This document shows, piece after piece, positions 43,690 to 51,702 of a stretch of 64,000 nt of DNA. The stretch comes from Burkholderia thailandensis E264 (GTDB lineage Bacteria; Pseudomonadota; Gammaproteobacteria; Burkholderiales; Burkholderiaceae). Both the position numbers and the translations under genes were made by a program. The stretch lies in assembly GCF_000012365.1 (NCBI RefSeq), contig NC_007650.1:992001-1056000 (forward strand), read 5' to 3'. The notes beneath the pieces were generated by a model. It was not told the DNA's origin, ran no database searches, and was given only the letters and a program-made list of their open reading frames with translations. Position 1 is the first letter of the stretch. Each line of letters starts with the position of its first letter.

Positions 43690-43703
43690 TTGATGCACAG
43701 CAA
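43690..43703 (-). promoter_or_regulatory. FNR/NnrR-type box upstream of nirK
   Basis: Read on the minus strand: TTGCTGTGCATCAA, matching 9 of 10 fixed positions of TTGAT-N4-ATCAA. About 30 bases downstream from its centre lies a weak -10-like TAGCTT, the spacing of a class II FNR promoter. This would give anaerobic or NO-dependent control of nirK-nirV-sco. Confidence 0.6.
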
Positions 43704-43886
43704 ATGCATCTTTATGGATGCGCTCAGGTCGGGAAATTACTTAATCCAGATGAATTCGGGGCGATGGGACTGCGGCGGCTTGCCGCAAGTCGTGAGGGAT
43801 GCGAACGGTTCGTGCGTCAGGCCCGAACCGCTCGCATCCCGCGTGGGAAAGCGCCGTCATGCGCGGCGCGATTTCGGATAGAAAGC

Positions 43887-43979
43887 GGCCGACCGGTTAC
43901 GGTCGGCCAAAAAGGTTCCGGCTTTATCCGAGGGCCATTGCCAGAACCCGAGAAACGGCCGGCGGCGCGAACCGCCGGC
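43887..43979 (-). terminator. Two perfect GC-rich hairpins after the SRPBCC gene
   Basis: GGCCGACC/GGTCGGCC (43887-43908, six-base loop) and GCCGGCGG/CCGCCGGC (43958-43979, six-base loop) lie between the SRPBCC gene end (44040) and nirK. Neither has a proper U-run on the minus strand, although five Ts precede the first. They probably end the upstream operon before the nirK promoter. The remaining 43709-43886 shows nothing else. Confidence 0.45.
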
Positions 43980-44039
43980 AAGCCGCGCGCGACGCCCCCA
44001 ACGGGCGCGGGCGCGACGAAACATCGCGGCCGCGGCGCG

Positions 44040-44480
44040 TCAGCGCGCGCGCAGCTTGTCCGCGAGCGAGCGAAAGCCCGCCGCGAAAACATGCTCGCTG
44101 ATCGATGCGGCAACCGGCTGCAGCTCGACGCCTTGCGTCGTGAAGTTCGCCCACCACTGCGCGAACGTCTTGCCCGAATCGGTGACGGGGAAGAGCTGCA
44201 CGCCTGCGACATAGTCGCGCACCGGCATCGTCGATTCGATGATCGAGTATTCGAGCGCATGATTCGGCTCGTCGAGCTTCAGCAGCTTCTCGCGAACGTA
44301 GCCGTCGGCAAGCGTCAGATAGCGGATCGCGCCGACCGTGCAGGCATCCGGGCCCGGCTCGAGCCGGCTCTCGACGATCGCCGGATGAAACGCGGCGAGG
44401 CCGTTGAAATCGCGCAAGAATGCCCAGACGCGCTCGATCGGCGCGTCGATGACACTGCTGGCGAAGGAGGTGTAGTTCAT
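44040..44480 (-). CDS. SRPBCC-family (START-like) protein
   Basis: A 146-residue polyketide cyclase/START-like protein: SFASSVIDAPIERVWAFLRDFNGLAAFHPAIVESRLE at the N-terminus, YVREKLLKLDEPNHALEYSII and a long C-terminal helix. The fold binds hydrophobic ligands in a deep pocket; ligand unknown. It ends the TetR-controlled operon, 45 bases after the PEP-hydrolase-like gene, so it may act in the same unknown pathway. Confidence 0.82.
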   Translation of the reverse strand: MNYTSFASSVIDAPIERVWAFLRDFNGLAAFHPAIVESRLEPGPDACTVGAIRYLTLADGYVREKLLKLDEPNHALEYSIIESTMPVRDYVAGVQLFPVTDSGKTFAQWWANFTTQGVELQPVAASISEHVFAAGFRSLADKLRAR

Positions 44481-44525
44481 CGTCGTTCGGGTCCTCGGGC
44501 TAGGCGCGCGCGTCGCGCGCGGGTG

Positions 44526-45368
44526 TCATGACGCGGCGCGCCTGTCGATCTCCTTGAAGCGGCGCGTCATGTCGGTCAATGCGGTTTCGGCCGGCAGCCG
44601 CTCCATCGAGCTCGCGCCGTAGAAACCGTGGCACTGCGGACACGCGCGCAGGATGTACGCGGCGTCCTCGGGCGACGCGATCGGTCCGCCGTGGCAGAGC
44701 ACGATCACGTCGTCGCGCACCGATTTTGCCGCATCCGCCCAACTGCGCACGAGCGGCACGCAATCGGCGAGCGTGCGCGCGGTGTTCGCGCCGATCGTGC
44801 CGCCCGTCGTGAGGCCCAGATGCGCGACGACGATGTCCGCGCCCGCCTCGGTCATCGCGATCGCATCGGCTTCGCTGAACACATACGGCGTCGTGAGCAG
44901 GCCCTTGCGGTGCGCGAGGCGGATCATGTCGACTTCGAGCGCGTAGCCCATCCCGGTTTCCTCGAGATTCGCGCGGAAGTTGCCGTCGATGAGCCCGACG
45001 GTCGGAAAGTTCTGCACGCCCGAGAACCCGAGCCGGATCAGCTCGTCGAGGAACGCGTCGAAGTTGCAGAACGGATCGGTGCCGTTCACGCCGGCGAGCA
45101 CGGGCGTCGACTTGACGACGGGCAGCACCTCGCGCGCCATGTCGACGACGATCTCGTTCGCGTTGCCGTACGCGAGCAGCCCGGCGAGCGAGCCGCGTCC
45201 GGCCATCCGGTAGCGGCCCGAGTTGTAGATCACGATGAGATCGATGCCGCCCGCTTCCTCGCATTTCGCGGACAAGCCCGTCCCCGCGCCGCCGCCGACG
45301 ATCGGCTCGCCGCGCGCGATGGTCGCGCGCAGTCTTTCGAGGATTTCGGCGCGTGAGAGTCTCTTCAT
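44526..45368 (-). CDS. Phosphoenolpyruvate hydrolase-like TIM-barrel protein
   Basis: A 280-residue TIM barrel of the PEP-hydrolase/TIM-barrel-signal-transduction type: [47 protein letters not shown] and [20 protein letters not shown] are diagnostic, with [17 protein letters not shown] in the C-terminal half. In fungi and some bacteria this domain is fused to the Tm-1-like domain encoded by the next gene upstream, so the two proteins should form one enzyme or complex. Substrate unknown. It starts two bases after the Tm-1-like gene ends. Confidence 0.85.
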   Translation of the reverse strand: MKRLSRAEILERLRATIARGEPIVGGGAGTGLSAKCEEAGGIDLIVIYNSGRYRMAGRGSLAGLLAYGNANEIVVDMAREVLPVVKSTPVLAGVNGTDPFCNFDAFLDELIRLGFSGVQNFPTVGLIDGNFRANLEETGMGYALEVDMIRLAHRKGLLTTPYVFSEADAIAMTEAGADIVVAHLGLTTGGTIGANTARTLADCVPLVRSWADAAKSVRDDVIVLCHGGPIASPEDAAYILRACPQCHGFYGASSMERLPAETALTDMTRRFKEIDRRAAS

Positions 45369-45370
45369 CT

Positions 45371-46588
45371 TCAATTCCGGTGTGCCGCGTGAAGCGATAA
45401 GAAGTGTTCGACGGCGATGTCGGCGAACAGGGGATCGTTGATATGCGCGCTCACGCGCACGAGGCGGCGGTTCTCGGTCTGGACCACCGTCGCCTCGAGC
45501 GCGTCGAAGAGCGCGGCGTCGGCTTCCGGGTTCCAGAACGCCTGGCCCGGCGCGTCGAGCGCCGAGACGCCGCCTTCGGGAATCAGAAAGCGCACGGGGC
45601 CGTCGCATGCATTGAGCTTCGCGCCGATCCATTCGCCGATCCGGCGGTTTTCGTCGGGCGTCGTGCGCATCAGCGTCACCTGCGGGTTGTGCTTGTACAG
45701 CAGCCGCTGCGCGTAGCGGGGCGGCACCGTGTCGATGTGGCCGAAGTTCACCATGTCGAGCGCGCCGCACGAGCCGACGTACGGCACCTTGCTGCGCGCG
45801 ATCGCGTCGAAGCGATCGTCGCCGCACGCGAGCACGCCGCCCATCAGCAGATCGCACACTTCGGTGGTGGTGAGATCGAGCACGCCGTCGAGCAGGCCGC
45901 TGTCGGCGAGCTTTTCCATCGCGTGGCCGCCGTGGCCCGTCGCATGGAACACGATGCAGTCGAAGCGCGCGTCGAGCCGCGACGTCACCGCCTGGATGCA
46001 CGGCGTCGTCACGCCGAACATCGTGAGGCCGAGCGCGGGCTTCAGGTCGGCGGGCAGCGGCTGCATGTCGCGCACCGCGCCCGCGATCATGTACGCGCCG
46101 TTGGCGAGCACCTGGCGCGAGATCCGGTTCAGGCCGGCGATGTCCGCCACCGAATAGAGCATCGCGATGTCCGACGAGCCGATGTACGCGGACACGTCGC
46201 CCGACGCCATCGTCGAGATCATCAGCTTCGGCACGCCGACCGGCAGCGCCTGCATCGCCGGCGTGACGAGCGCCGTGCCGCCCGAGCCGCCGATGCCGAT
46301 CAGCGCGGCGACGTCGTCGCGGCTCCTGATGTAGTGCTCGAATGCAACCGCCATCGCGGCGATCGCGCGGCCGCGGTCGCCGCAAAACACGGCGGCCGCG
46401 CCGTCCGGATGATGCGCGGCGACGGCGGCCGCGCCGATGTCGGCCGCGAGCCCCGGCGCGCGGGTCGACAGGTCGACCACGACCGCCGCGAGCCCCGCGT
46501 CGGCGATCCGGTCCTTGACGAAATGCGCTTCCGCGCCCTTTGTATCGACGGTTGCCGCAACGTAGATCTGTTTACGGTGGGGTACCAT
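45371..46588 (-). CDS. Tm-1-like ATP-binding protein (UPF0261)
   Basis: A 405-residue UPF0261/Tm-1-like protein: [88 protein letters not shown] and [11 protein letters not shown] are typical. The plant Tm-1 N-terminal domain binds ATP and viral replicase; the bacterial role is unknown. GGAG precedes the ATG. Its promoter region contains the palindrome bound, presumably, by the divergent TetR protein. First gene of a three-gene operon. Confidence 0.88.
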   Translation of the reverse strand: MVPHRKQIYVAATVDTKGAEAHFVKDRIADAGLAAVVVDLSTRAPGLAADIGAAAVAAHHPDGAAAVFCGDRGRAIAAMAVAFEHYIRSRDDVAALIGIGGSGGTALVTPAMQALPVGVPKLMISTMASGDVSAYIGSSDIAMLYSVADIAGLNRISRQVLANGAYMIAGAVRDMQPLPADLKPALGLTMFGVTTPCIQAVTSRLDARFDCIVFHATGHGGHAMEKLADSGLLDGVLDLTTTEVCDLLMGGVLACGDDRFDAIARSKVPYVGSCGALDMVNFGHIDTVPPRYAQRLLYKHNPQVTLMRTTPDENRRIGEWIGAKLNACDGPVRFLIPEGGVSALDAPGQAFWNPEADAALFDALEATVVQTENRRLVRVSAHINDPLFADIAVEHFLSLHAAHRN

Positions 46589-46662
46589 TTGGTCTCCTTC
46601 GCCAATCGTTCGTTTGTCGCACGATGCACCGCGATTCGATTCCGCGATAACTTTAACACAGA

Positions 46663-46678
46663 TGAGACGGCCGTCTCA
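46663..46678. promoter_or_regulatory. 16-base perfect palindrome, probable TetR operator
   Basis: TGAGACGGCCGTCTCA lies in the 111-base gap between the divergent UPF0261 and TetR genes, 22 bases before the TetR start, so one site could control both promoters. Perfect dyad symmetry and position make it the likely operator for the adjacent regulator. Confidence 0.8.
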
Positions 46679-46699
46679 GCGGCTGTCCTCACACAACAC

Positions 46700-47611
46700 A
46701 TGCCAACTACCGTATCCGCACCGGAAACGCTGTCCGAAACGCGCACGCAGACCCGCGAGCTGTTGCTGCAGACCGCGCTGTCGATGCTCGAGCAAGGCTG
46801 GTTTCCGTCGATCACCGAGCTCGCGAACGCATCCGGCGTGTCGCGCGCCACCGCTTACCGCTATTTCCCGTCGCAGGCGGCGCTCGTGAGCACCGTCGTC
46901 GACGAGAGCCTCGGGCCGGTGCTGCAGTGGCAGCCGACGTCGACGTCGGTCGAGGCGCGTGTGAACGAGTTGCTCGACTTCGCGTATCCGCGCATGGAGC
47001 AGCACGAGGGCGCGTTGCGCGCCGCGCTGCAGGTCGCGCTGCACCAATGGGCGAACGAGCGCGCGCGGCGCGCGCAGGACGAGCCGAAGTACCGGCGCGG
47101 CAACCGCCGCCGGCTGCTCATGCTCGCCGTCGAGCCGATGGTGCAGGCGGGGGTCGATCCCGCGGTGGCCGCGCGGCTCGCGCAGTCGCTGTCGTTGCTT
47201 TACGGCACCGAGGCGATGGTCGTGCTGAAGGACATTTGGGGGCTCGACTTCCGTGAGTTCATGAGCGTCATCAAATGGATGAGTTCGGCGCTCGCGGAAG
47301 CGGGCGGTGCGGCGGGGGCGGGGTCGGATGCGGCGGCGAGCGGCCACGGCGCGGCGCAAGGCGCGAGCAGCGCGGAGGGCGTGGCGGGGGCGGATCGCCT
47401 GGAGGGCTCGGAGCGCGAGCGGAGCGCACAGGCGGCGCACGATGCCGGGGCGGCGGCGGACGCCGCGCCGGACGGCGGCCGTGCCGCTATTGTGCAGGGC
47501 GGAGGCGGCGGCGCTGGCAGCGCGGATCAGGCCTCCGGCGCAGCCGGCGAGCGCGCGGCGGATCGCCCGCCCGCGGCGCTCGCTTCCGACGGCGACGAGC
47601 GCGACGCCTGA
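46700..47611 (+). CDS. TetR/AcrR-family regulator with low-complexity tail
   Basis: A 303-residue TetR-family regulator. The N-terminal helix-turn-helix is LLLQTALSMLEQGWFPSITELANASGVSRATAYRYFPSQAALV (residues 18-65). The ligand domain runs to about residue 195 (AMVVLKDIWGLDFREFMSVIKWM). The remaining 100 residues are Gly/Ala/Glu-rich and look disordered, which is unusual for the family and may be the product of GC-rich sequence drift past the original stop. It is divergent from the UPF0261 operon and shares the palindrome, so it most likely represses it. Ligand unknown. Confidence 0.87.
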   Translation: MPTTVSAPETLSETRTQTRELLLQTALSMLEQGWFPSITELANASGVSRATAYRYFPSQAALVSTVVDESLGPVLQWQPTSTSVEARVNELLDFAYPRMEQHEGALRAALQVALHQWANERARRAQDEPKYRRGNRRRLLMLAVEPMVQAGVDPAVAARLAQSLSLLYGTEAMVVLKDIWGLDFREFMSVIKWMSSALAEAGGAAGAGSDAAASGHGAAQGASSAEGVAGADRLEGSERERSAQAAHDAGAAADAAPDGGRAAIVQGGGGGAGSADQASGAAGERAADRPPAALASDGDERDA

Positions 47612-47844
47612 ATAGCGGGCGCGGCCGGTTCGGCGGGGCGTGCGCAATGCGCGCGGGCCGCGGGTAGCGCGGGCGCTTCGCTTCGCGCGGCGTCGAGCGA
47701 TGCGCGACCGCGTCGAGCGCGGCCGGCTCGACAGGCGGCGCATGCGCCGCGCGCCGCGCCATGACGGTGCGCGGCGCGTGTTCGATCGCTCTCCGAAGCC
47801 AAGCGACGGAGCCGGGCCGACGCCGATTCCGACGCCGCTCGCGC

Positions 47845-48699
47845 TCACGCCGGGCGACCCGGCCAGTCGAACATCGTATAAGGCAGCGCGCGCTTGTGGC
47901 GCGTCGCGTCGTAGAACCGCAGCACCGTCTCGGCGACCGCGTCGTCGACCGGCTTGCCTTCGAGGAAATCGTCGATCTGCTCGTACGTGATGCCGTACGC
48001 CTGCTCGTCGGGCAGTTGCGGACGCAACGTTTCCAGATCGGCGGTCGGCGTCTTCATCACGAGCAGTTCGTCGGCGCCCAGCATGCGCGCGAGTTCGCGC
48101 ACGCGGCGCTTCGTCAGGCCCGCGAGCGGCAGCACGTCCGCGCCGCCGTCGCCGAATTTCGTGAAGAAGCCCATCACCGATTCCGCCGCATGATCCGTGC
48201 CGATCACGACGCCGCGCCGCGCGCCCGCAACCGCGTATTGCGCGATCATCCGCTCGCGCGCCTTGATGTTGCCGAGCACGAAGTCCTGATGCGCGTGGTC
48301 GAGATAGGCGAGGCCGCCTGTCGCGAGCGCGGCGAGCATCGCGTCGGCGGCGGGTTTCACGTCGACGGTGAGCGTCTCGTCCGCGCGCACGAACGCGAGC
48401 GCGCGCTGTGCGTCGGCTTCGTCGTGCTGCGCGCCATACGGCAGCCGCATCGCGACGAAGCGCGCGTCGTAGCCCGACGCGCGCAGCCGCTCGACGGCCA
48501 GTTGCGCGAGCCGGCCGGCCGTCGACGAATCGATGTCGCCGCTGATGCCGAGCACGCAGGTCCGCAATCCTGCCGCGCGCAGGTAATCGGCGACGAACGC
48601 GATGCGACGCGCGGCTTCGTCGCCCGCGTCGAACGACGGCGACACCTGCAACTCGGCGGCGATCGCCCGCTGGCGGGCGGCTTGATCGGGACGGGACAT
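47845..48699 (-). CDS. nadE: NH3-dependent NAD+ synthetase with altered P-loop
   Basis: A 284-residue NadE: catalyses ATP-dependent amidation of NaAD to NAD+. Family signatures: VAMRLPYGAQHDEADAQ, LGNIKARERMIAQYAVAG, VIGTDHAAESVMGFFTKFGDGGADVLPLAGLTK, YEQIDDFLEGK. The pyrophosphate loop reads GISGDIDSST (residues 51-60), where the family has SGGxDS(S/T). Asp55 (codon 48535-48537, GAC) replaces an almost invariant Gly, one base change from GGC. Everything else is intact. GGAG before the ATG supports the start. The 233 bases before the TetR end hold only GC-rich sequence. Confidence 0.93.
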   Translation of the reverse strand: MSRPDQAARQRAIAAELQVSPSFDAGDEAARRIAFVADYLRAAGLRTCVLGISGDIDSSTAGRLAQLAVERLRASGYDARFVAMRLPYGAQHDEADAQRALAFVRADETLTVDVKPAADAMLAALATGGLAYLDHAHQDFVLGNIKARERMIAQYAVAGARRGVVIGTDHAAESVMGFFTKFGDGGADVLPLAGLTKRRVRELARMLGADELLVMKTPTADLETLRPQLPDEQAYGITYEQIDDFLEGKPVDDAVAETVLRFYDATRHKRALPYTMFDWPGRPA

Positions 48700-48821
48700 C
48701 TCGTGCTCCTTCGCGGCGGAATCGAAGGCTCGATCATAGGCGGATTCGTGCGCGCATGCCGGCTGCCGGTTCGGCTTTCCCTTCGATTGGGCCGCCGCTC
48801 GCGCCAGGTTCGCTGTGGCCG

Positions 48822-49727
48822 TCAGTTGCGGCGCGCGAGCGTGACGCCGGCGAGCGCGAGCGCGAAGCCGGCGATCTGCAGCGGCACGAGCGTCTCGCCG
48901 AAGAGCGCATAGCCCTGCAGCGCGGCGAGGGGCGGCGCGAGGAACAGCAGCGACGTCGCGCGCGCCGCGTCACCCCGGCGCAGCATCGCCATCAGCAGCA
49001 TCACGGCGACGCCCGACAGCATCCCGATCCCCCACGCGAGCGAGAACCACAGCGCGGGCGCGCCGTGCCAGCGGGTTTCGCCGAGCGCGATGGCCGCCGC
49101 GCCGGCGACCATCGCCGCGCCGAGATTCTGCAGCGCGACCGCGGTGCGCAAGTCCGCTTGCGCGAGCGAGGTCTTCTGATAGAGCGAGCCGGCCGTGATC
49201 GACCCGACTGCGGCGATCGCGATCGCGACGACGGCCCACGCGGGCGCGCCGCCCGCCGCAGCCGGCGCGGCGCCGAGCTTCGGCGCGAGCACGAGCGCGA
49301 CGCCCGCGACGCCGAGCGCCATGCCGAGCCAGCCGCGCGCCGGCAGCCGCTCGCCGAAGAGCGGCGCGGCGAGCGCGGCGGTCGCGAGCGGCTGCAGCGC
49401 GCCGAGAAGCGCCATCGCGCCGGCGTTGAGCCCTTGCGCGACGGCCCAGTAGCTCGCGCTCAGATAGGCGCCTTGCAGTAGCGCGCCCGCGAGCAGATGG
49501 CGGCTCCATTCGCGCCGCGCGGGCCACGGCGCGCGCGTGGCGAGCGCGATGCACGCATACAGGAGCGCAGTGCCCGAGAAGCGCGCGAGCAGATACAGGT
49601 TCGGATCGGCGTACGGCTTGATCGCGCGCGCGACGATGAAGCCCGTCGACCATAGCGCGACGAACGCGACGGCGGCGACGGCGGAAGCGGAAACAGGCAT
49701 GCGAAACGGGCCGGGCGACACCGGCAT
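48822..49727 (-). CDS. EamA/DMT-family transporter
   Basis: A 301-residue protein with ten predicted transmembrane segments in two EamA repeats (VAAVAFVALWSTGFIVARAI at the start of the first; AVVAIAIAAVGSITAGSLYQK at the second) and LGALQPLATAALAAPLFGERL, the typical mid-protein motif. It is probably an inner-membrane metabolite exporter; substrate unknown. An ATG nine codons in (49700, before PVSASAV) may be the true start. It is separate from nadE, which starts about 120 bases away. Confidence 0.85.
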   Translation of the reverse strand: MPVSPGPFRMPVSASAVAAVAFVALWSTGFIVARAIKPYADPNLYLLARFSGTALLYACIALATRAPWPARREWSRHLLAGALLQGAYLSASYWAVAQGLNAGAMALLGALQPLATAALAAPLFGERLPARGWLGMALGVAGVALVLAPKLGAAPAAAGGAPAWAVVAIAIAAVGSITAGSLYQKTSLAQADLRTAVALQNLGAAMVAGAAAIALGETRWHGAPALWFSLAWGIGMLSGVAVMLLMAMLRRGDAARATSLLFLAPPLAALQGYALFGETLVPLQIAGFALALAGVTLARRN

Positions 49728-49812
49728 GGAGGCGAAGCGGCCGAGTATCGCGCGCCGGCGCGCCGTCGTCTTGTCGAAATCTGCACCGCGCCCGGCTTGG
49801 GCCGGTGGCGGG

Positions 49813-49998
49813 TCAGTCGAGCGAGAACGTGTCGAGCGGCTGGTTCGCGCTCGCCTCGGCCGCGAAGCGCGCGCTCAGTTGCCGATGCAGCCGGCGCGCC
49901 TCTTCGAGCGTGAGATCGATCCAGTACGGGTCGCCCGCCGCGTCGTTGAGCCGCTCCGGCGGAAACTGGATTTCGAGGACAGCGCCTTTGCGATACAT
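49813..49998 (-). CDS. Small conserved-looking hypothetical protein
   Basis: A 61-residue acidic protein (MYRKGAVLEIQFPPERLNDA; PYWIDLTLEEARRLHRQL). A good AGAGGTG seven bases before the ATG and a sensible amphipathic helix support a real gene. No domain is recognised. It is alone on its strand between the EamA gene start and a 392-base gap. Confidence 0.65.
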   Translation of the reverse strand: MYRKGAVLEIQFPPERLNDAAGDPYWIDLTLEEARRLHRQLSARFAAEASANQPLDTFSLD

Positions 49999-50390
49999 CG
50001 ATTCACCTCTGTCGTTTGGCTTGGTCGAGCGGCGAGTTTAGCAATGCGCGGCGAAATCGATTGCCGCGCCGGGCGAAATACTGAATTGCCCGCAGGTTGC
50101 CGGTGCAGGCGACACGCCGCGCGGGCCGGGCCGATATCGCCCCGCGCGCCGCGCGTTTGCAGTCCGGCGACGCGGCGAGGGGCGGGGCGGAGCGTCGCGA
50201 ATCATCGCGTCGCGCGGTAACCGATCGATTTCGCATCGCGCGACCGAACGGCCGCGCGCCGTTGCCGGACGCACGCGGGACACGCGAACCACGGTGGCCG
50301 GCGGCCGGCGCGGGCGCGCTCTCGCCGTACTACAATAGCCCGCCATTCGCCCTCCACGCTCCAACCCGCGGCCCGGCCGCGCCGCGCGCC
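49999..50390. other. Intergenic region with a possible deoR-type gene promoter
   Basis: No gene is supported here. TACAAT at 50331-50336, about 55 bases before the next start codon, is a good -10 candidate on the plus strand; a -35 element is not obvious. The rest is GC-rich unremarkable sequence. Confidence 0.4.
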
Positions 50391-51149
50391 ATGCTTGCAG
50401 AACAACGTCATCGCTACATCCTGTCCGAGCTCGGCCGTGCGGGCGCGCTGTCGGTCGCGCAGCTCGTGAACGCGCTCAACGTGTCGCGCGAGACGATCCG
50501 TCGCGATCTGAACGCGCTCGCCGCCCGCGGCCTGGTGATCACGACGCATGGCGGCGCGCTCGCGGCCGGCCGGCACGAGCCGAGCGTGTCCGAGCGCGAT
50601 GCGTCGCACGCGGGCGCGAAACGCGCGATCGGCCGGCGCGCGGCGGAGTTCGTGCCGGACGGCGCGTCCGTGCTGCTCGACTCGGGCAGCACGGTCCACG
50701 CGGTCGCGCTCGCGCTCGCCGAGCGCCATCGATTGACTGTCTATACGAACGACTGGCGGATCGCCGGCGTGCTCGGCCGCCGCAACGGCAACCGCGTGAC
50801 GCTGCTCGGCGGCGAGCTGTCCGACGACGAGGACGCGACGTTCGGCCTCGACACGATCCAGCAGCTCTCGCAATACCACGTCGATTTCGCGTTCGTCGGC
50901 GCGGGCGGGATCACGCCGGACGGCACGCTGACCGACTACTCGCGCGTCGTCGCCGAGGTGCGCGGGCGGATGCTCGCGGCGGCGGCCGCGCCGATCGTCG
51001 TCGCCGACCACTCGAAGTTCGGCCGCGTGACGCCGGTGCGGATCAACGGCTCGGACGCCGCGCGCTTTCTCGTGACCGAGCGCGCGCCCGACAAGACGAT
51101 GCGGCGTGCGCTGACGGCGCGGGGGATCGAACTGGTCGTCTGCGGATGA
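50391..51149 (+). CDS. DeoR-family transcriptional regulator
   Basis: A 252-residue DeoR/GlpR-type repressor. The N-terminal HTH is RYILSELGRAGALSVAQLVNALNVSRETIRRDLNALAARGLVITTHGGAL (residues 7-56), a textbook family signature. The C-terminal sugar-phosphate-sensing domain shows VLLDSGSTVHAVALAL, DFAFVGAGGITPDGTLTDYS and PIVVADHSKFG. No sugar operon is adjacent, so the target is unknown. I took the ATG before LAEQRHRYIL; there is no strong RBS. Confidence 0.9.
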   Translation: MLAEQRHRYILSELGRAGALSVAQLVNALNVSRETIRRDLNALAARGLVITTHGGALAAGRHEPSVSERDASHAGAKRAIGRRAAEFVPDGASVLLDSGSTVHAVALALAERHRLTVYTNDWRIAGVLGRRNGNRVTLLGGELSDDEDATFGLDTIQQLSQYHVDFAFVGAGGITPDGTLTDYSRVVAEVRGRMLAAAAAPIVVADHSKFGRVTPVRINGSDAARFLVTERAPDKTMRRALTARGIELVVCG

Positions 51150-51702
51150 GCGCCCGTTTGCCGCGCGAGTATCGAGTGCGCGAGGCGCGCTCGCGATGAT
51201 GCTGCGTGCGGCGCGCCGGGTGCTTTCAGGTCCGCTGGGGGCCACGCTGCGCGATGCGGCGTGAGCCGGCATCGCGGCGGCCCGGTTTCGTCGTTTGCGG
51301 ATGAGCGCCGGTTTGTCGGAGAAGCGCCGCGCGTGCGTGATGTTCCGGCGTGCCGGGCATCGCAATTTCCCGCGACCGGCGGGGCCGGGCGAGGCGGCGT
51401 GGCGGGCTTCGCCGAAGGCCTGTTCGTCGCTCGCGGGCGGGCGACGGTTCGTCCGGCGAGCGCCCCGGCCGTGCCGCGCATATCGGGCTTCGTACGTCGC
51501 GCGCCGCGCTGTGCCGCCTCATGCCGATCATTCGTTTTCGCCTGGCGGTCGGTCACCGCACATTGCGCGCGGCACGCGTGCCGTTCGCCGCGCCGAAGCC
51601 CGCGCGACACGGAAACTTCATCAGAACGTCACACGCGCGGCAAGCGCGCGTTGAACACTCGTCGCTACGACTTTGGAAGGCGATGAGCCGAGGAGGGCGG
51701 CG
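51150..51702. other. 553-base gap with a duplicated 29-base segment
   Basis: No gene is convincing. Bases 51135-51163 (the last codons of the DeoR gene and beyond) recur at 51290-51318 with three mismatches, suggesting a local duplication. Short open frames on both strands here have no RBS and no coding-like composition. AGGAGG at 51691-51696 belongs to the next gene. Confidence 0.6.

Noticed and set aside
51261..51686. 141-residue plus-strand frame in the 51150-51702 gap
   Set aside because: No RBS, Arg/Ala-rich with no recognisable fold, and it overlaps the RBS and start of the PLD gene.
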